DNA of 64,000 nt from Levilactobacillus andaensis. GTDB lineage: Bacteria > Bacillota > Bacilli > Lactobacillales > Lactobacillaceae. The position numbers were made by a program, and so were the translations under genes. Each line of letters starts with the position of its first letter. Position 1 is the stretch's first letter. Positions 9,438 to 17,737 of the stretch are shown here, piece by piece. The stretch is taken from NCBI RefSeq assembly GCF_016861695.1, contig NZ_BOLP01000004.1, positions 409,060-473,059 of the forward strand, given 5' to 3'. A model generated the notes under the pieces. The model saw only the letters and a list, made by a program, of their open reading frames with translations, did no database searches and was not told where the DNA came from.

Positions 9438-9788
9438 GTGGCAAATAAAAATGAACGCGCTGAACGGCACGCTATTATCGTTGATATGAATGACTTTCTG
9501 ATGGATTATGCAGCTGAAAAATTGGGGAAGCAACCCGATTTGGCCCAGAAGGTTGCAGCGGCAGCCAAGGCCGATTTGACCGGCTTGGATCAATTATTTA
9601 AGGACGACGGTGTTGGTCGCCGGACCAAGTATCTCGACTTAGCCGCGGGCTTTTTACGCGATGAAGCGGATGCCGACGAGGATGACCAAAAACACGACTT
9701 CACGGCCGCCAGCGAAACGTTGGGCAATGAAGCCATTGCCTACCTGGCCAACCACGCGCAGGACTTCGACCGTTGGGAAGAAGCCTAG
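9438..9788 (+). CDS. Conserved-looking hypothetical protein, 116 aa
   Basis: Not recognised. Soluble and acidic, with a helical middle (DFLMDYAAEKLG, then KVAAAAKADL) and an acidic C-terminal half (DEADADEDDQ). No signal, membrane segment or metal motif. The GTG start is chosen because GAGAGGTGA lies 6 bases upstream. Divergent from pst; followed by a strong bidirectional terminator, so monocistronic. Real gene on grounds of codon use, RBS, promoter and terminator. Confidence 0.75.
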   Translation: MANKNERAERHAIIVDMNDFLMDYAAEKLGKQPDLAQKVAAAAKADLTGLDQLFKDDGVGRRTKYLDLAAGFLRDEADADEDDQKHDFTAASETLGNEAIAYLANHAQDFDRWEEA

Positions 9789-9810
9789 CGTCAATCTAAT
9801 TAAAATCAAA

Positions 9811-9874
9811 ATAAATACGAGAGAAAATTTCCAATCGCCATCGCGGTGACCCGAAATTTTCTCTCGTATTTTTA
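9811..9874. terminator. Bidirectional intrinsic terminator
   Basis: 18-bp stem AAATACGAGAGAAAATTT (9813-9830) with complement at 9854-9871, flanked by A and T runs, between convergent genes. Confidence 0.85.
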
Positions 9875-9922
9875 GCTGAGGGCCAACATAACTTGCTGTG
9901 TTAAAATGACCCCCACTTGTCG

Positions 9923-10126
9923 TTACTGCCACTGCCACAAATCGGCCTTCATATTCGTTGCAATGATCTGCGCCAACAGGTCGATAAATTGGTCCGGCAT
10001 GTACTTGGTCGTATCCAGGCTCGTGGCCTTGCCGTTGACCTTAGTAATAACCAGTCCCTCGTGTTCCAACGTCAGGCCGTACTTGGGGGCAATCTGACAT
10101 AGCCGTGTGATTTTTGCTTCGTCCAA
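9923..10126 (-). CDS. Small hypothetical protein, 67 aa
   Basis: Not recognised. Sequence begins MDEAKITRLCQIAPKYGL and ends ADLWQWQ; compact alpha/beta composition, no membrane segment. The start appears to be TTG at 10126 with GGGAG about 8 bases upstream; no in-frame ATG is available. It may be coexpressed with the HPr-like gene upstream, although a weak hairpin lies between them. Confidence 0.6.
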   Translation of the reverse strand: MDEAKITRLCQIAPKYGLTLEHEGLVITKVNGKATSLDTTKYMPDQFIDLLAQIIATNMKADLWQWQ

Positions 10127-10198
10127 ATGTGGTGACTCCCTTCACGCAATCTAAATTGAGCTTAGCGAATCCCCTGCCACTCGTCAAGCGCCACCAAC

Positions 10199-10248
10199 TA
10201 AAAAAGAGTTAGGTCTCGGCCTAGCCCTCTAACGTAATCTCTTTTAAT
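10199..10248. terminator. Possible bidirectional terminator after the HPr-like gene
   Basis: Outer AAAAGAG/CTCTTTT and inner GTTAG/CTAAC pairings enclose a GC-rich loop. The stem is interrupted. Confidence 0.45.
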
Positions 10249-10507
10249 AGCAAAATTGATCCTTTGCCAACTGTTGATGAATCGCGGCTGCTAATTGCGC
10301 TTCGTCCGGACCATCCGCAACCACTTGAATGAATTTTCCGCCATACTTTGATAGCTGGGCCACTTCATGTTGGAGTTGCGGGTTGAGTTCGACGTCGCGA
10401 ACCTTGATGGTTGCCGTGCCCGTGTAGCGTGAACAGATTTGCTTCAGGGCGACTGCTTCGTCAACTGGGGGCGTTACTTCATATAAAGGAAAGCCAATTG
10501 TTTTCAT
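10244..10507 (-). CDS. HPr-like small protein without the phosphoryl-accepting histidine (tentative)
   Basis: 87 aa. The second half (TATIKVRDVELNPQLQ to VVADGPDEAQLAAAIHQQL) has the strand-helix-strand-helix layout and the terminal G-x-DE-x-x-A...L pattern of HPr-fold proteins. The HPr His15 region is replaced by RYTGTA, so PTS phosphotransfer from His15 is not expected. ATG at 10507 is preferred over GTG at 10516 because AGAGGTGAT then sits at the right distance. A perfect 14-bp cre match lies 22 bases upstream. The family call is by pattern only; it could be an unrelated small alpha/beta protein. Confidence 0.5.
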   Translation of the reverse strand: MKTIGFPLYEVTPPVDEAVALKQICSRYTGTATIKVRDVELNPQLQHEVAQLSKYGGKFIQVVADGPDEAQLAAAIHQQLAKDQFCY

Positions 10508-10528
10508 CGTGATCACCTCTAGCTCTAT

Positions 10529-10542
10529 TGTAAGCGATTACA
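10529..10542. promoter_or_regulatory. cre site (CcpA operator)
   Basis: TGTAAGCGATTACA matches the consensus TGWAANCGNTNWCA at every position. It is immediately upstream of the HPr-like gene, consistent with carbon catabolite control. Confidence 0.7.
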
Positions 10543-10665
10543 TAGTTGGTGCCAAGACTTTTATAAAAAAATCACAATAAATAATTCGAGCCGAACGCGC
10601 GTTCAAACTTCGCCCAATCTATGGTATGATACCGGTTGTGTGAAACAAACCAGATTGAACTTTGC

Positions 10666-10853
10666 CCCTCGTCTTCGGCTGGCAGACATTCCACCCCGTG
10701 GGGCAGACCTGAAGCCTGAGAAACGGTCTTCAGGGCGACTTTGAGCCTCACAAACCGAGTCTCAAAGCTCGGCCCGTAGTCTAAGGCCGAGAACCCCACT
10801 CGGTCTAAGACTACCGACACGGGGTTCCATGTCCGCCAGCCTCGACTGCAACA
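10666..10853 (-). repeat. Type B cloverleaf repeat, copy B1
   Basis: Terminal stem GGCTGGC/GCCAGCC, GACAT/ATGTC and ACCCCGTG/CACGGGGT; arm 1 CTGAAG/CTTCAG; arm 2 CTTTGAG/CTCAAAG; arm 3 GTAGTCT/AGACTAC. Sits upstream of the HPr-like gene, about 120 bases from its cre site. A separate hairpin (CTATTTCTC/GAGAAATAG) follows at about 10873-10907. Confidence 0.9.
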
Positions 10854-11003
10854 TCCGATTTTAGTTTCACCTGCTATTTCTCCATCTATGCAATCGAGAA
10901 ATAGTATCATCTCCTGACTACCTACCACAAGACATGGACCACCCCATTACATAATTGACATCATCGCTACCGCAACATTTATTGTAGCAGCACACAATCA
11001 ATA

Positions 11004-11184
11004 GCCGGAGGCGGCCAGGGATGGAGCCAGTCGTGGAGGTGGTGTTAACTGGTGATTTTTGCCAGTTTACACCACGGGCGACTTTTAAGATACGTGATTT
11101 TCGTAGCTTAAAAGCGAGCGAGAGGACCGCTTCTCAGTCCGAAGCGTCCCCACAGCAGGCGGAATCCCTGGCAGCTGCAGTGCG
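11004..11184 (+). repeat. Type A cloverleaf repeat, copy A3
   Basis: Arm 3 is unlike other copies: GGTGTTAACTGG pairs with CCAGTTTACACC. Arm 2 CTTTTAAG/CTTAAAAG. GTGCG end faces the helicase gene 54 bases downstream. Confidence 0.9.
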
Positions 11185-11237
11185 GACATTTACGCACAAC
11201 ATAACCCAACATAAAATAGAAAGTGAGGCGACGAGTG

Positions 11238-13601
11238 ATGACCATTAAATTAGGCGTGCGGGAGTTGGTGGAGTTCACCTTACGAACCGGGGACCTCAGC
11301 AGCACATCCGGCAGCCAGAATACGGCGCTGCTCGGCGCACAGATTCACCGTCGCCTGCAGAAGCAACGCGGTGCCGACTATCAGAAGGAATACTATCTCG
11401 ACAAGGACCTCACGTTAAACGGTAATGACTACCTGCTCCACGGCCGCGCCGATGGGGTCACGCTGACCGCGGACGGCGCCAGCATTGAAGAGATCAAGAC
11501 TTCGGAGACCGTTTTCGACCAACTCAGCGACAACACCCTGACCCTGTACTGGGCGCAGGTCAAAATTTACGCCTACCTATTAATGGAGAAGGAAGCCGAC
11601 CTCGATGCCGTGACCCTCACGTTGACCTACTTTCAGACCAACACTGAGACCACCACGCAGACTGACCAGACCATCACCCGGGCCGAGGCGCAGGACTTCT
11701 TCAACACCGTCATCACCGAGTACGTCACCTGGCTCAAATTTCGCTCCGACCTGTGTGAGCGCCGCGACCCAACCATCAAGCAGCTCACCTTTCCCTTCGA
11801 CCACTACCGGCCGGGTCAACGGGAGCTAGCGGTGGCCGTCTACAAGACCATTCTCACCAGCAAACGGCTCTTCGCCGAGGCACCGACCGGGACTGGGAAG
11901 ACCATTTCGACCCTCTTTCCTACCATTAAAGCCGTTGGTGAGGGCGTCATTCAGCGCATCTTTTACCTGACCGCCAAGCAGAGCACCCGGCGCGTCGCCG
12001 AGGAGGCCATCACGCTCATGGCCGGTCAGGGGCTCAAATTGAAGAGTATCACGCTCACCGCCAAGGCGAAGATTGCCTTTCCCGAAGAAGCCGACCTGTT
12101 ACCCGAAGAAAATCCGTACATGCTTGGCTACTACGACCGGCTCAAACCGGCGCTGCTGGATCTGATTCAAAATAACGACCAGCTCACCCGGCCGGTCATC
12201 GAAGAGTATGCGCGCAAACACACGCTGGATCCGTTTGAATTTCAACTCGATGCCAGTCTCTTTTGTGATGTCATCATCGGCGATTACAACTACCTGTTCG
12301 ACCCACAAGTCCACCTGCAACGCTTCTTTGCGACCGAGGACCCAGACAACTTCTTCCTGATCGATGAAGCCCACAACCTGGTCAGTCGCTCGCGGGACAT
12401 GTACTCCGCGGCCATCAGCAGTCAGCCGCTCGACCACCTGGTTGAAATGAGTCGCGACCTGCCGCAAGCCAGCAAGAAATTACACCGCCGACTGGCCGAT
12501 CTGCGCGCGACCTTTGACGATATCTGCGCGCCACTGCTCGCGGACGGTCGGACCGACAGCACCTTTCTGATGCCACCCGAGAACTTCGAACACGACCTCG
12601 GCCGCCTAGTCGAAGCCATCCACGACTGGTTGGTCGACCAGCCGCAGACGCCCTTCACCCAGGCCATTCTCGACTACTACTTCGACGCCATCAGCTACCA
12701 GCGCATCGGCGACTACTATGATGATACCTACCGCATGCGCCTCGAGATTGACGACGGCAACATCACGCTAAAGGAACTCTGCCTGGACCCCAGCGCCTTT
12801 CTCGCCGACAGTCTGGCCCTCGGACACGGCGCCGTCTTATTTTCCGCGACCCTCTCCCCCATGGACTACTACCAAACGGTGCTGGGTGGCGATCAGGACA
12901 GTCTGGCCTACCGCCTCGACTCCCCCTTTGAACCGCAACACCAAGAGATTCTGGTCACGACCTACATTCAAACGACCTACAAACAGCGTGACGCCAACCT
13001 GGCCAACATCCTCCTGGCCATTAAAACGCTGGTCGATGGCAAGACCGGCAACTACCTGATTTTTCTGCCGTCGTACCACTACCTGCTCGATGTCAGTCAG
13101 GCCTTCGCCATGGCCTATCCGCACATCCACACCGTCAGCCAGCAAGCCCAGATGGCCGAGGCAGACCGGACGGCGTTTCTGGCTAATTTCAAAGCTGATC
13201 CGGACACGACCTTAGTGGGGTTCGCCCTGCTCGGTGGCATCTTCGCCGAAGGGATCGACTTGAAGGCCGACCGCTTGATTGGTGTCGGCATCGTCAGCGT
13301 TGGTCTGCCCGGGATCAATCCCGAGACCGACCTGATTCGCGACTACTTCGACCAGGATTCCCACAACGGCTTCGCGTATGCCTACCAACTGCCCGGCTTA
13401 AACAACGTCTTTCAGGCGGCCGGGCGGTTGATCCGTGGGTCCCACGACGTTGGCATCATTTTATTAATGGACCAGCGTTTCGCCAGTCCGCGCTACACCC
13501 AGCTCTATCCCCGCCACTGGCAGCATTTCCGCCGTCTCTACCGACCGGAACAGTTGCCGATTGCCGTTCAAAACTTTTGGCATCAGGAGGTCTCACAATG
13601 A
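11238..13601 (+). CDS. PD-(D/E)XK nuclease fused to XPD/DinG-like superfamily 2 helicase
   Basis: 787 aa. N-terminal RecB/Cas4-like nuclease region (about residues 1-170): HGRADGV then IEEIKTS give the D...E-x-K catalytic pattern near residues 70-88. Helicase: Walker A APTGTGKT about 216-223, DEAH box at about 376-379 (FLIDEAHNL), motif LFSATLSP, and the C-terminal AAGRLIRG arginine motif. XPD/DinG proteins normally carry four cysteines between Walker A and DEAH; here that segment reads KIAFPEEADLLPEENPYMLGYYDR-like without them, so no Fe-S cluster is expected. ATG at 11238 is chosen (GTGAGG upstream); a GTG at 11223 is also in frame. Overlaps the next gene by 4 bases. Confidence 0.85.
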   Translation: MTIKLGVRELVEFTLRTGDLSSTSGSQNTALLGAQIHRRLQKQRGADYQKEYYLDKDLTLNGNDYLLHGRADGVTLTADGASIEEIKTSETVFDQLSDNTLTLYWAQVKIYAYLLMEKEADLDAVTLTLTYFQTNTETTTQTDQTITRAEAQDFFNTVITEYVTWLKFRSDLCERRDPTIKQLTFPFDHYRPGQRELAVAVYKTILTSKRLFAEAPTGTGKTISTLFPTIKAVGEGVIQRIFYLTAKQSTRRVAEEAITLMAGQGLKLKSITLTAKAKIAFPEEADLLPEENPYMLGYYDRLKPALLDLIQNNDQLTRPVIEEYARKHTLDPFEFQLDASLFCDVIIGDYNYLFDPQVHLQRFFATEDPDNFFLIDEAHNLVSRSRDMYSAAISSQPLDHLVEMSRDLPQASKKLHRRLADLRATFDDICAPLLADGRTDSTFLMPPENFEHDLGRLVEAIHDWLVDQPQTPFTQAILDYYFDAISYQRIGDYYDDTYRMRLEIDDGNITLKELCLDPSAFLADSLALGHGAVLFSATLSPMDYYQTVLGGDQDSLAYRLDSPFEPQHQEILVTTYIQTTYKQRDANLANILLAIKTLVDGKTGNYLIFLPSYHYLLDVSQAFAMAYPHIHTVSQQAQMAEADRTAFLANFKADPDTTLVGFALLGGIFAEGIDLKADRLIGVGIVSVGLPGINPETDLIRDYFDQDSHNGFAYAYQLPGLNNVFQAAGRLIRGSHDVGIILLMDQRFASPRYTQLYPRHWQHFRRLYRPEQLPIAVQNFWHQEVSQ

Positions 13602-14290
13602 AGACAAAATTAACGTTAGCCATGGAAGCCACCCTCTACGCCTACTGCCGCGAAGCCGGGGCCTTTGCCGTCGAGGAAGTCACCATGCCCGATGATGCCG
13701 GCATCGTCGACACACTCAGCTATCAGGAATTGGCGGACAAGTCCATCGAATGGCGCTGTTACGAGCTGAAGGTCACCAAGAGCGACTTCCACTCCAAGGC
13801 CAAGCTCTCCTTCGTTGGCCACTACAACTACTTCGTCCTACCATTAAAGCTGTATCAGGAGGTCGCCGACGAGATTCCCGCGCACATTGGCGTGTTGATC
13901 TACCGCCCATTTGACCCGGAAATGTTGGCCACGGCAACCGAGGCGCCCACCACACCGGGCTATCTGACCGTTACTCGCCCACCCCGCCGGCAAGACTTAC
14001 AGGTGCCCGAATCGGAGCTGACCACCCGCTTCATCGCCTCACAGGCTCGAGAAGTCGGCAAGGCCAAGCAGATGGCGACCGGCCTCAAACAGTACAGCAC
14101 GGAACACCTCTATCAGGAATTGAAAAAACGCCACCAACACTATGACGTCTACGATCCCGATGCTAATTTCTACGACCAATTCATCGACGACACCCAATCC
14201 GCAGCGGTCACGGCCCTCCAGAGCGAAATCGACGCGCTCAACCTGGAACGCCACGAACTCCAAGACCAGCTCAAGGAGCGCCGCCCATGA
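13598..14290 (+). CDS. MmcB-like PD-(D/E)XK-fold protein
   Basis: 230 aa. GIVDTLSY followed by WRCYELKVTKSDF matches the D...E-x-K nuclease core as seen in MmcB-like DNA repair proteins; HYNYFVLP and IGVLIYRP continue the fold. The C-terminal 60 aa are helical and charged, with a coiled-coil-like end (ALQSEIDALNLERHELQDQL). Start codon overlaps the helicase stop (ATGA) behind CAGGAGG; its own stop overlaps the next start. Tight coupling to a nuclease-helicase suggests a shared DNA-processing role. Activity is inferred from motif only. Confidence 0.6.
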   Translation: MKTKLTLAMEATLYAYCREAGAFAVEEVTMPDDAGIVDTLSYQELADKSIEWRCYELKVTKSDFHSKAKLSFVGHYNYFVLPLKLYQEVADEIPAHIGVLIYRPFDPEMLATATEAPTTPGYLTVTRPPRRQDLQVPESELTTRFIASQAREVGKAKQMATGLKQYSTEHLYQELKKRHQHYDVYDPDANFYDQFIDDTQSAAVTALQSEIDALNLERHELQDQLKERRP

Positions 14291-15204
14291 TTTACTTTCC
14301 TTACTTTCGTGGTCGTCAATATGACCTACTAGCCCTGAAAAACATTGCCCAACAACATGTTTTGCCACGAAATATTATCCCGATTATTGAGCCAGTCCGC
14401 GACATTCGTGCGCTTCCCCAGACCGTGGCGGCCTTCGTGGAACATGACCAGCCGCTGGTCGTCATCGCCAATCCGACCGTCAGTGATTACGCACTGACCC
14501 AGCAGAAGCTCTACGATTGGCGACCGTACGCCGAAAATCCCAACCTCATTGTCGGTCACATCTTGACGCCGACCACGATTCCCAGCGACCTGCACGCCAC
14601 CCCAACGCAGCAAACGCTACTGGTGGCGCGGCAATACGACGAATTGGTCGCCGCCAAGCACGCTGGCTGGCTAGCGGACCCGACCTATTTGCTGGTGCCG
14701 CCGGAAGCCCGGATTCGCCAACTCCTCACGCGGCCGACGGGGAGTCTGTTCGACCACGCCTGGATTCCCGAACACGACCGCAGTTACGCCGATATCGAGG
14801 ACGGCTTTTTCAGTGAGGACTGGCAAGCGGCCACTTGGGACGGCTACACCAGCGTCAGCGATTATACGATTGGCGGCGCCCACTACAGCGAGCACGGCTA
14901 TCCGTCCCGCGCGGTCACCCTGCACCTGACCTACTTTGCCGGCGACCAACTGCGGATTCACCGCTTCGTGTCCGACGACCGCGACGACTACCGCCATCCC
15001 AAGGAGAAGTTTTTCCAAGCCGTGGCCAAATTAGCGGCATGGTTACCAGCACAACCAGCGGCGGTCCAGACACCGGCTGCCCTGGCCCTCGCCGACTATC
15101 ACGTGACGCAACATTTCCCCGGACTGGGCGTCGTCAAACGCCTCAGTCTGGAACACCATTTACAGACGATGGCGGGTTACTTTAAAGAACACTATCCCTG
15201 CTAA
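14287..15204 (+). CDS. sce7725-like (beta-family) protein
   Basis: 305 aa, soluble. The N-terminus MIYFPYFRGRQYDLLAL, then NIIPIIEPVRDI and VVIANPTVSDY follow the pattern I associate with the sce7725/T4-beta-like family, whose members often sit beside nuclease-fold partner proteins. Later it has FFSEDWQAATWDGYTSVSDYTIGG, also typical. Biochemical role unknown. Third gene of a coupled operon with 4-base overlaps. A scar of a type A repeat lies directly after the stop. Confidence 0.6.
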   Translation: MIYFPYFRGRQYDLLALKNIAQQHVLPRNIIPIIEPVRDIRALPQTVAAFVEHDQPLVVIANPTVSDYALTQQKLYDWRPYAENPNLIVGHILTPTTIPSDLHATPTQQTLLVARQYDELVAAKHAGWLADPTYLLVPPEARIRQLLTRPTGSLFDHAWIPEHDRSYADIEDGFFSEDWQAATWDGYTSVSDYTIGGAHYSEHGYPSRAVTLHLTYFAGDQLRIHRFVSDDRDDYRHPKEKFFQAVAKLAAWLPAQPAAVQTPAALALADYHVTQHFPGLGVVKRLSLEHHLQTMAGYFKEHYPC

Positions 15205-15206
15205 AT

Positions 15207-15231
15207 GGTCGCACTGCGGCTTAGACTGTGC
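15207..15231. repeat. Scar of a type A repeat (interior deleted)
   Basis: CGCACTGCGGC (15210-15220) from one repeat end is fused directly to TTAGACTGTGC (15221-15231), which is the flank normally following the opposite GGC end. About 170 internal bases are missing. Located right after a stop codon, where full copies usually lie. Confidence 0.7.
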
Positions 15232-15452
15232 TTTCCCAGTTCAAAGCTTAAGATAACGATGACTTTCTAACTTTTAGACCGAATTTCTAGCAATTCTGTA
15301 ATTTGGATTCTCACCGCAATGCTTATTGTCTCAGACCAGTAAGTACATGTTTAGGCGCAATACCTCACTCTTGATTTTCCCCATTCCCAACGCCCCAAAA
15401 TCGTTCACCCGTTGTGCTATACTGGATAGCGTTAGGGGAAGGGGAAGTTCTC

Positions 15453-15707
15453 ATGAAAATCAACCGGGAGTTCATTTTTCATTGGCTCGGCTACAACAAG
15501 GTGACCAAGCATTACTCCAAATGGTGCCGAGTGCTCACCTACTTATTTTGGCCAATTGCCGCGCTGGAAGCTATTGCGTGGTTCGTTGGTGGCAACGTGT
15601 GGTGGACGTTGCTGGTGAACGGACTGGCGGCACTTTATTTGCTGATTAGCGTGCCGTCATTTGCTATTGACCTCATTCGGATAGCCTACCGGGATGATCA
15701 GCATTAG
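15453..15707 (+). CDS. Small two-helix membrane protein, 84 aa
   Basis: Function not recognised. A basic N-terminus (MKINREFIFHWLGYNK) is followed by two hydrophobic segments, about residues 26-46 and 50-72. GGGGAAGGGGAAG precedes the ATG. An in-frame upstream start at 15414 would add unlikely residues. Strong terminator downstream, so probably monocistronic. Confidence 0.65.
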   Translation: MKINREFIFHWLGYNKVTKHYSKWCRVLTYLFWPIAALEAIAWFVGGNVWWTLLVNGLAALYLLISVPSFAIDLIRIAYRDDQH

Positions 15708-15738
15708 GGGAATCTTATTTTTAAATGTTTTAGACACG

Positions 15739-15794
15739 TAAATAGCGTTTGGACTGGTTGTGGTTACACACAGCCTTTCCAAACGCTATTTTTG
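15739..15794 (+). terminator. Intrinsic terminator
   Basis: AAATAGCGTTTGGA (15740-15753) pairs with its complement at 15778-15791, followed by T-run. Confidence 0.85.
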
Positions 15795-15816
15795 ATTTTA
15801 TGGTGTTGAAACGTGC

Positions 15817-15919
15817 GCTCAAGGGCAGCTGGCTCCGCTTAACACCGGTCAGCAAACAATCCAAACCCGGGATTATTCGCCGACCGCCGTTAATGCTCAC
15901 CAGCTAACCGCCCTTGAGC
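15817..15919. repeat. Type C short repeat, copy C1
   Basis: GCTCAAGGGC/GCCCTTGAGC close the element; an inner stem TTAACACCGGTC/GACCGCCGTTAA (imperfect) surrounds the shared loop AACAATCCAAACCCGGGATT. Lies 12 bases past the 3' end of the lactonase gene. Confidence 0.8.
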
Positions 15920-15931
15920 CCACTCTATTCT

Positions 15932-16972
15932 TTATGCCGGTAAAACACTAACGCCTTCCGGAACCATGAAGTCTTTTTGAACCAAGGTCAACTTCCCGCT
16001 CTGGGCGTCGCGTTGGAACAGGCTAGCATTGTCGGAGTTTTGGTTAACGACCAGGAGTAAGCTCTGGTCTGAAGTCCAGTTGAAATCACGGGGGAAGTCA
16101 CCTTCCGTGGAGATCCGTTGAACCGTGGTCAACGTGCCATCTTCGGCGGTCGCGAAGACCGTGATGGAGTTGTTGCCGCGGTTGGACACGTAGATGAAAC
16201 GACCGTCACTGCTCATCCGAATGGCAGCGGAACCGTTGTGCGCCGTCCAGTCGTCAGGAATCGTCGAGATGATCGACTTCACCGTGAACTTGCCGGCAGC
16301 GGCATCGTAGTCTAACGTGGCCACGTTACTGCTTAATTCACCGACCAAGTAAGCGACACCCTTCTTGGCGTCAAAGACGATGTGCCGTGGACCGTAGCCA
16401 GCTGGGAGATCAACGTGGCTGACGGGCGTCAATTTGCCAGCGTCAGAGACATCGTACAGATAAACCCTATCCGAACCCAAGTCACAAACGACTAACCGGT
16501 TATCGGGGGTCAAGTCAGCGAAATGGGGGTGAGGACCGTCGGCTTGTTCGGGTGCTGGACCAACTGGATCTTGGTCGATCACTTCGTCCGTTTCCGTCAA
16601 CGTGCCGTCAGCAGCGATGGCGTAGACCTGAACCGCAGCGGTGTGGTAGTTGGCCGTGTAGACCAATTGACGCGCTTCGTCAACCGCGACATAGGCTGGT
16701 GAAGAACCGGTCGCCAAGACCTGTTGAATGGCCCGTGGCTTGTCTTCGCTCATATCGTAGATGATCAATCCACCGTGCGTAGCCCCGTCAGTTTCCTTCT
16801 TGTTGATGACATACAACCGCTTAGCCGCAGCCTTTGCGATGTAGGTTGGGCTCCCAGCTGATGCTAACCATTCACAATCCGTTAACTTCGGTGCCTTGGT
16901 GTCCACGCTGACCCGGTAGATGCCGCGACTAATCCGCTTGGTGTAAGTTCCAATATAAAAATCTTCCGTCAT
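15932..16972 (-). CDS. Lactonase-family beta-propeller protein (6-phosphogluconolactonase type)
   Basis: Soluble seven-bladed propeller of the YkgB/Pgl type, 346 aa, predicted to hydrolyse 6-phosphogluconolactone or a related lactone. N-terminal FYIGTYTKR, PSPAYVAVD-like blade repeats, GPHPHFADLTPD and GYGPRHIVFD, VSNRGNNSITVF and FPRDFNWTSD are the family hallmarks (the PHxH and PRHxxF histidines). ATG at 16972 has AAAGGGG 9 bases upstream; TTG at 16990 is less likely. Monocistronic, divergent from the GNAT gene. Confidence 0.85.
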   Translation of the reverse strand: MTEDFYIGTYTKRISRGIYRVSVDTKAPKLTDCEWLASAGSPTYIAKAAAKRLYVINKKETDGATHGGLIIYDMSEDKPRAIQQVLATGSSPAYVAVDEARQLVYTANYHTAAVQVYAIAADGTLTETDEVIDQDPVGPAPEQADGPHPHFADLTPDNRLVVCDLGSDRVYLYDVSDAGKLTPVSHVDLPAGYGPRHIVFDAKKGVAYLVGELSSNVATLDYDAAAGKFTVKSIISTIPDDWTAHNGSAAIRMSSDGRFIYVSNRGNNSITVFATAEDGTLTTVQRISTEGDFPRDFNWTSDQSLLLVVNQNSDNASLFQRDAQSGKLTLVQKDFMVPEGVSVLPA

Positions 16973-17111
16973 GTGTGCTACCCCTTTCAACTTGCCAATA
17001 TCACTTTCAAGTATAGCACAGCTGACCGATTAACACCGAGGAAGTCACTAGCGTTCAGCGGCATTTACCGGTACAATAGGGCTAAACAGATTCAGAAAGG
17101 AATCACCGCAC

Positions 17112-17561
17112 ATGTCTAGCTTCGAAGGGTATCATCCCCTTTTAACCCCCACGTTTCGTTTCGACTGGCTCACCCGCTTCAAGTTAAAAAACGTTGCCGA
17201 CCTGACTAGTCAGGAGCTCGGTGAAACGGCTGACTGGGTCAACACCACCATGCGTAACACCATGAGCCGCACCGCCTTGACTTGGGGCATCGAGCGGCGC
17301 CGCACCCACAAGTTGATCGGTTGGGGCGGCTTCACTGACCTTGATCTAATCGCGCATAAGGGGCAGGCCTGCTTGACTGGGAAACGCCTCCCCGCCGCCG
17401 AACAACAGGAAATCATTGACCGCTTAGTTAACTTTGGGCGTGAGGAACTTCAGTTGACCAAACTGACCTTACCAGATGCCACTCGACTGGACGATGCCGT
17501 TCTGCTTGCCGCTGGCTTTGTCCAAACGGACGGGCAGTGGCGCTGGACGCTACGTCGGTAA
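17112..17561 (+). CDS. GNAT-like acetyltransferase (tentative)
   Basis: 149 aa. The layout matches small GNAT proteins related to ribosomal-protein acetyltransferases: LTWGIERRRTHKLIGWGGF resembles the central strands, followed by a helix and the terminal LLAAGFVQTDGQWRWTL that resembles the C-terminal 'GF...G..R' strand of the family. The usual R/Q-x-x-G-x-G/A acetyl-CoA loop is not obvious, so activity is uncertain. AGAAAGG RBS, ATG start, TACAAT at 17072-17077 as possible -10, terminator 17 bases after the stop. Confidence 0.5.
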   Translation: MSSFEGYHPLLTPTFRFDWLTRFKLKNVADLTSQELGETADWVNTTMRNTMSRTALTWGIERRRTHKLIGWGGFTDLDLIAHKGQACLTGKRLPAAEQQEIIDRLVNFGREELQLTKLTLPDATRLDDAVLLAAGFVQTDGQWRWTLRR

Positions 17562-17575
17562 CCTCAAATTGTAAA

Positions 17576-17610
17576 CGAAAGAGTCTGGGAAACCTCCCAG
17601 ACTCTTTTTG
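17576..17610 (+). terminator. Intrinsic terminator
   Basis: AAAGAGTCTGGGA/TCCCAGACTCTTT stem followed by T-run. Confidence 0.9.
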
Positions 17611-17648
17611 GTGTCTCCGAATTTATATCGCCGAAACATGGGACAAAA

Positions 17649-17737
17649 GGCAGTCAACTCCGCTTAACCCCGATAGACAAACAATCCAAAACCGGGATTA
17701 TTCGTCTATCGGGGTTAACACTCATTGACTAACCGCC
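17649..17737. repeat. Type C short repeat, copy C2
   Basis: Stem TTAACCCCGATAGAC/GTCTATCGGGGTTAA inside outer GGC/GCC and GTCAA/TTGAC pairings; shares the loop AACAATCCAAAACCGGGATT with C1. It supplies the last residues and stop codon of the truncated sigma-like gene. Confidence 0.85.

Noticed and set aside
10572..10928. 118-aa reverse frame
   Set aside because: Falls on type B repeat B1; similar peptides can be translated from other B copies.
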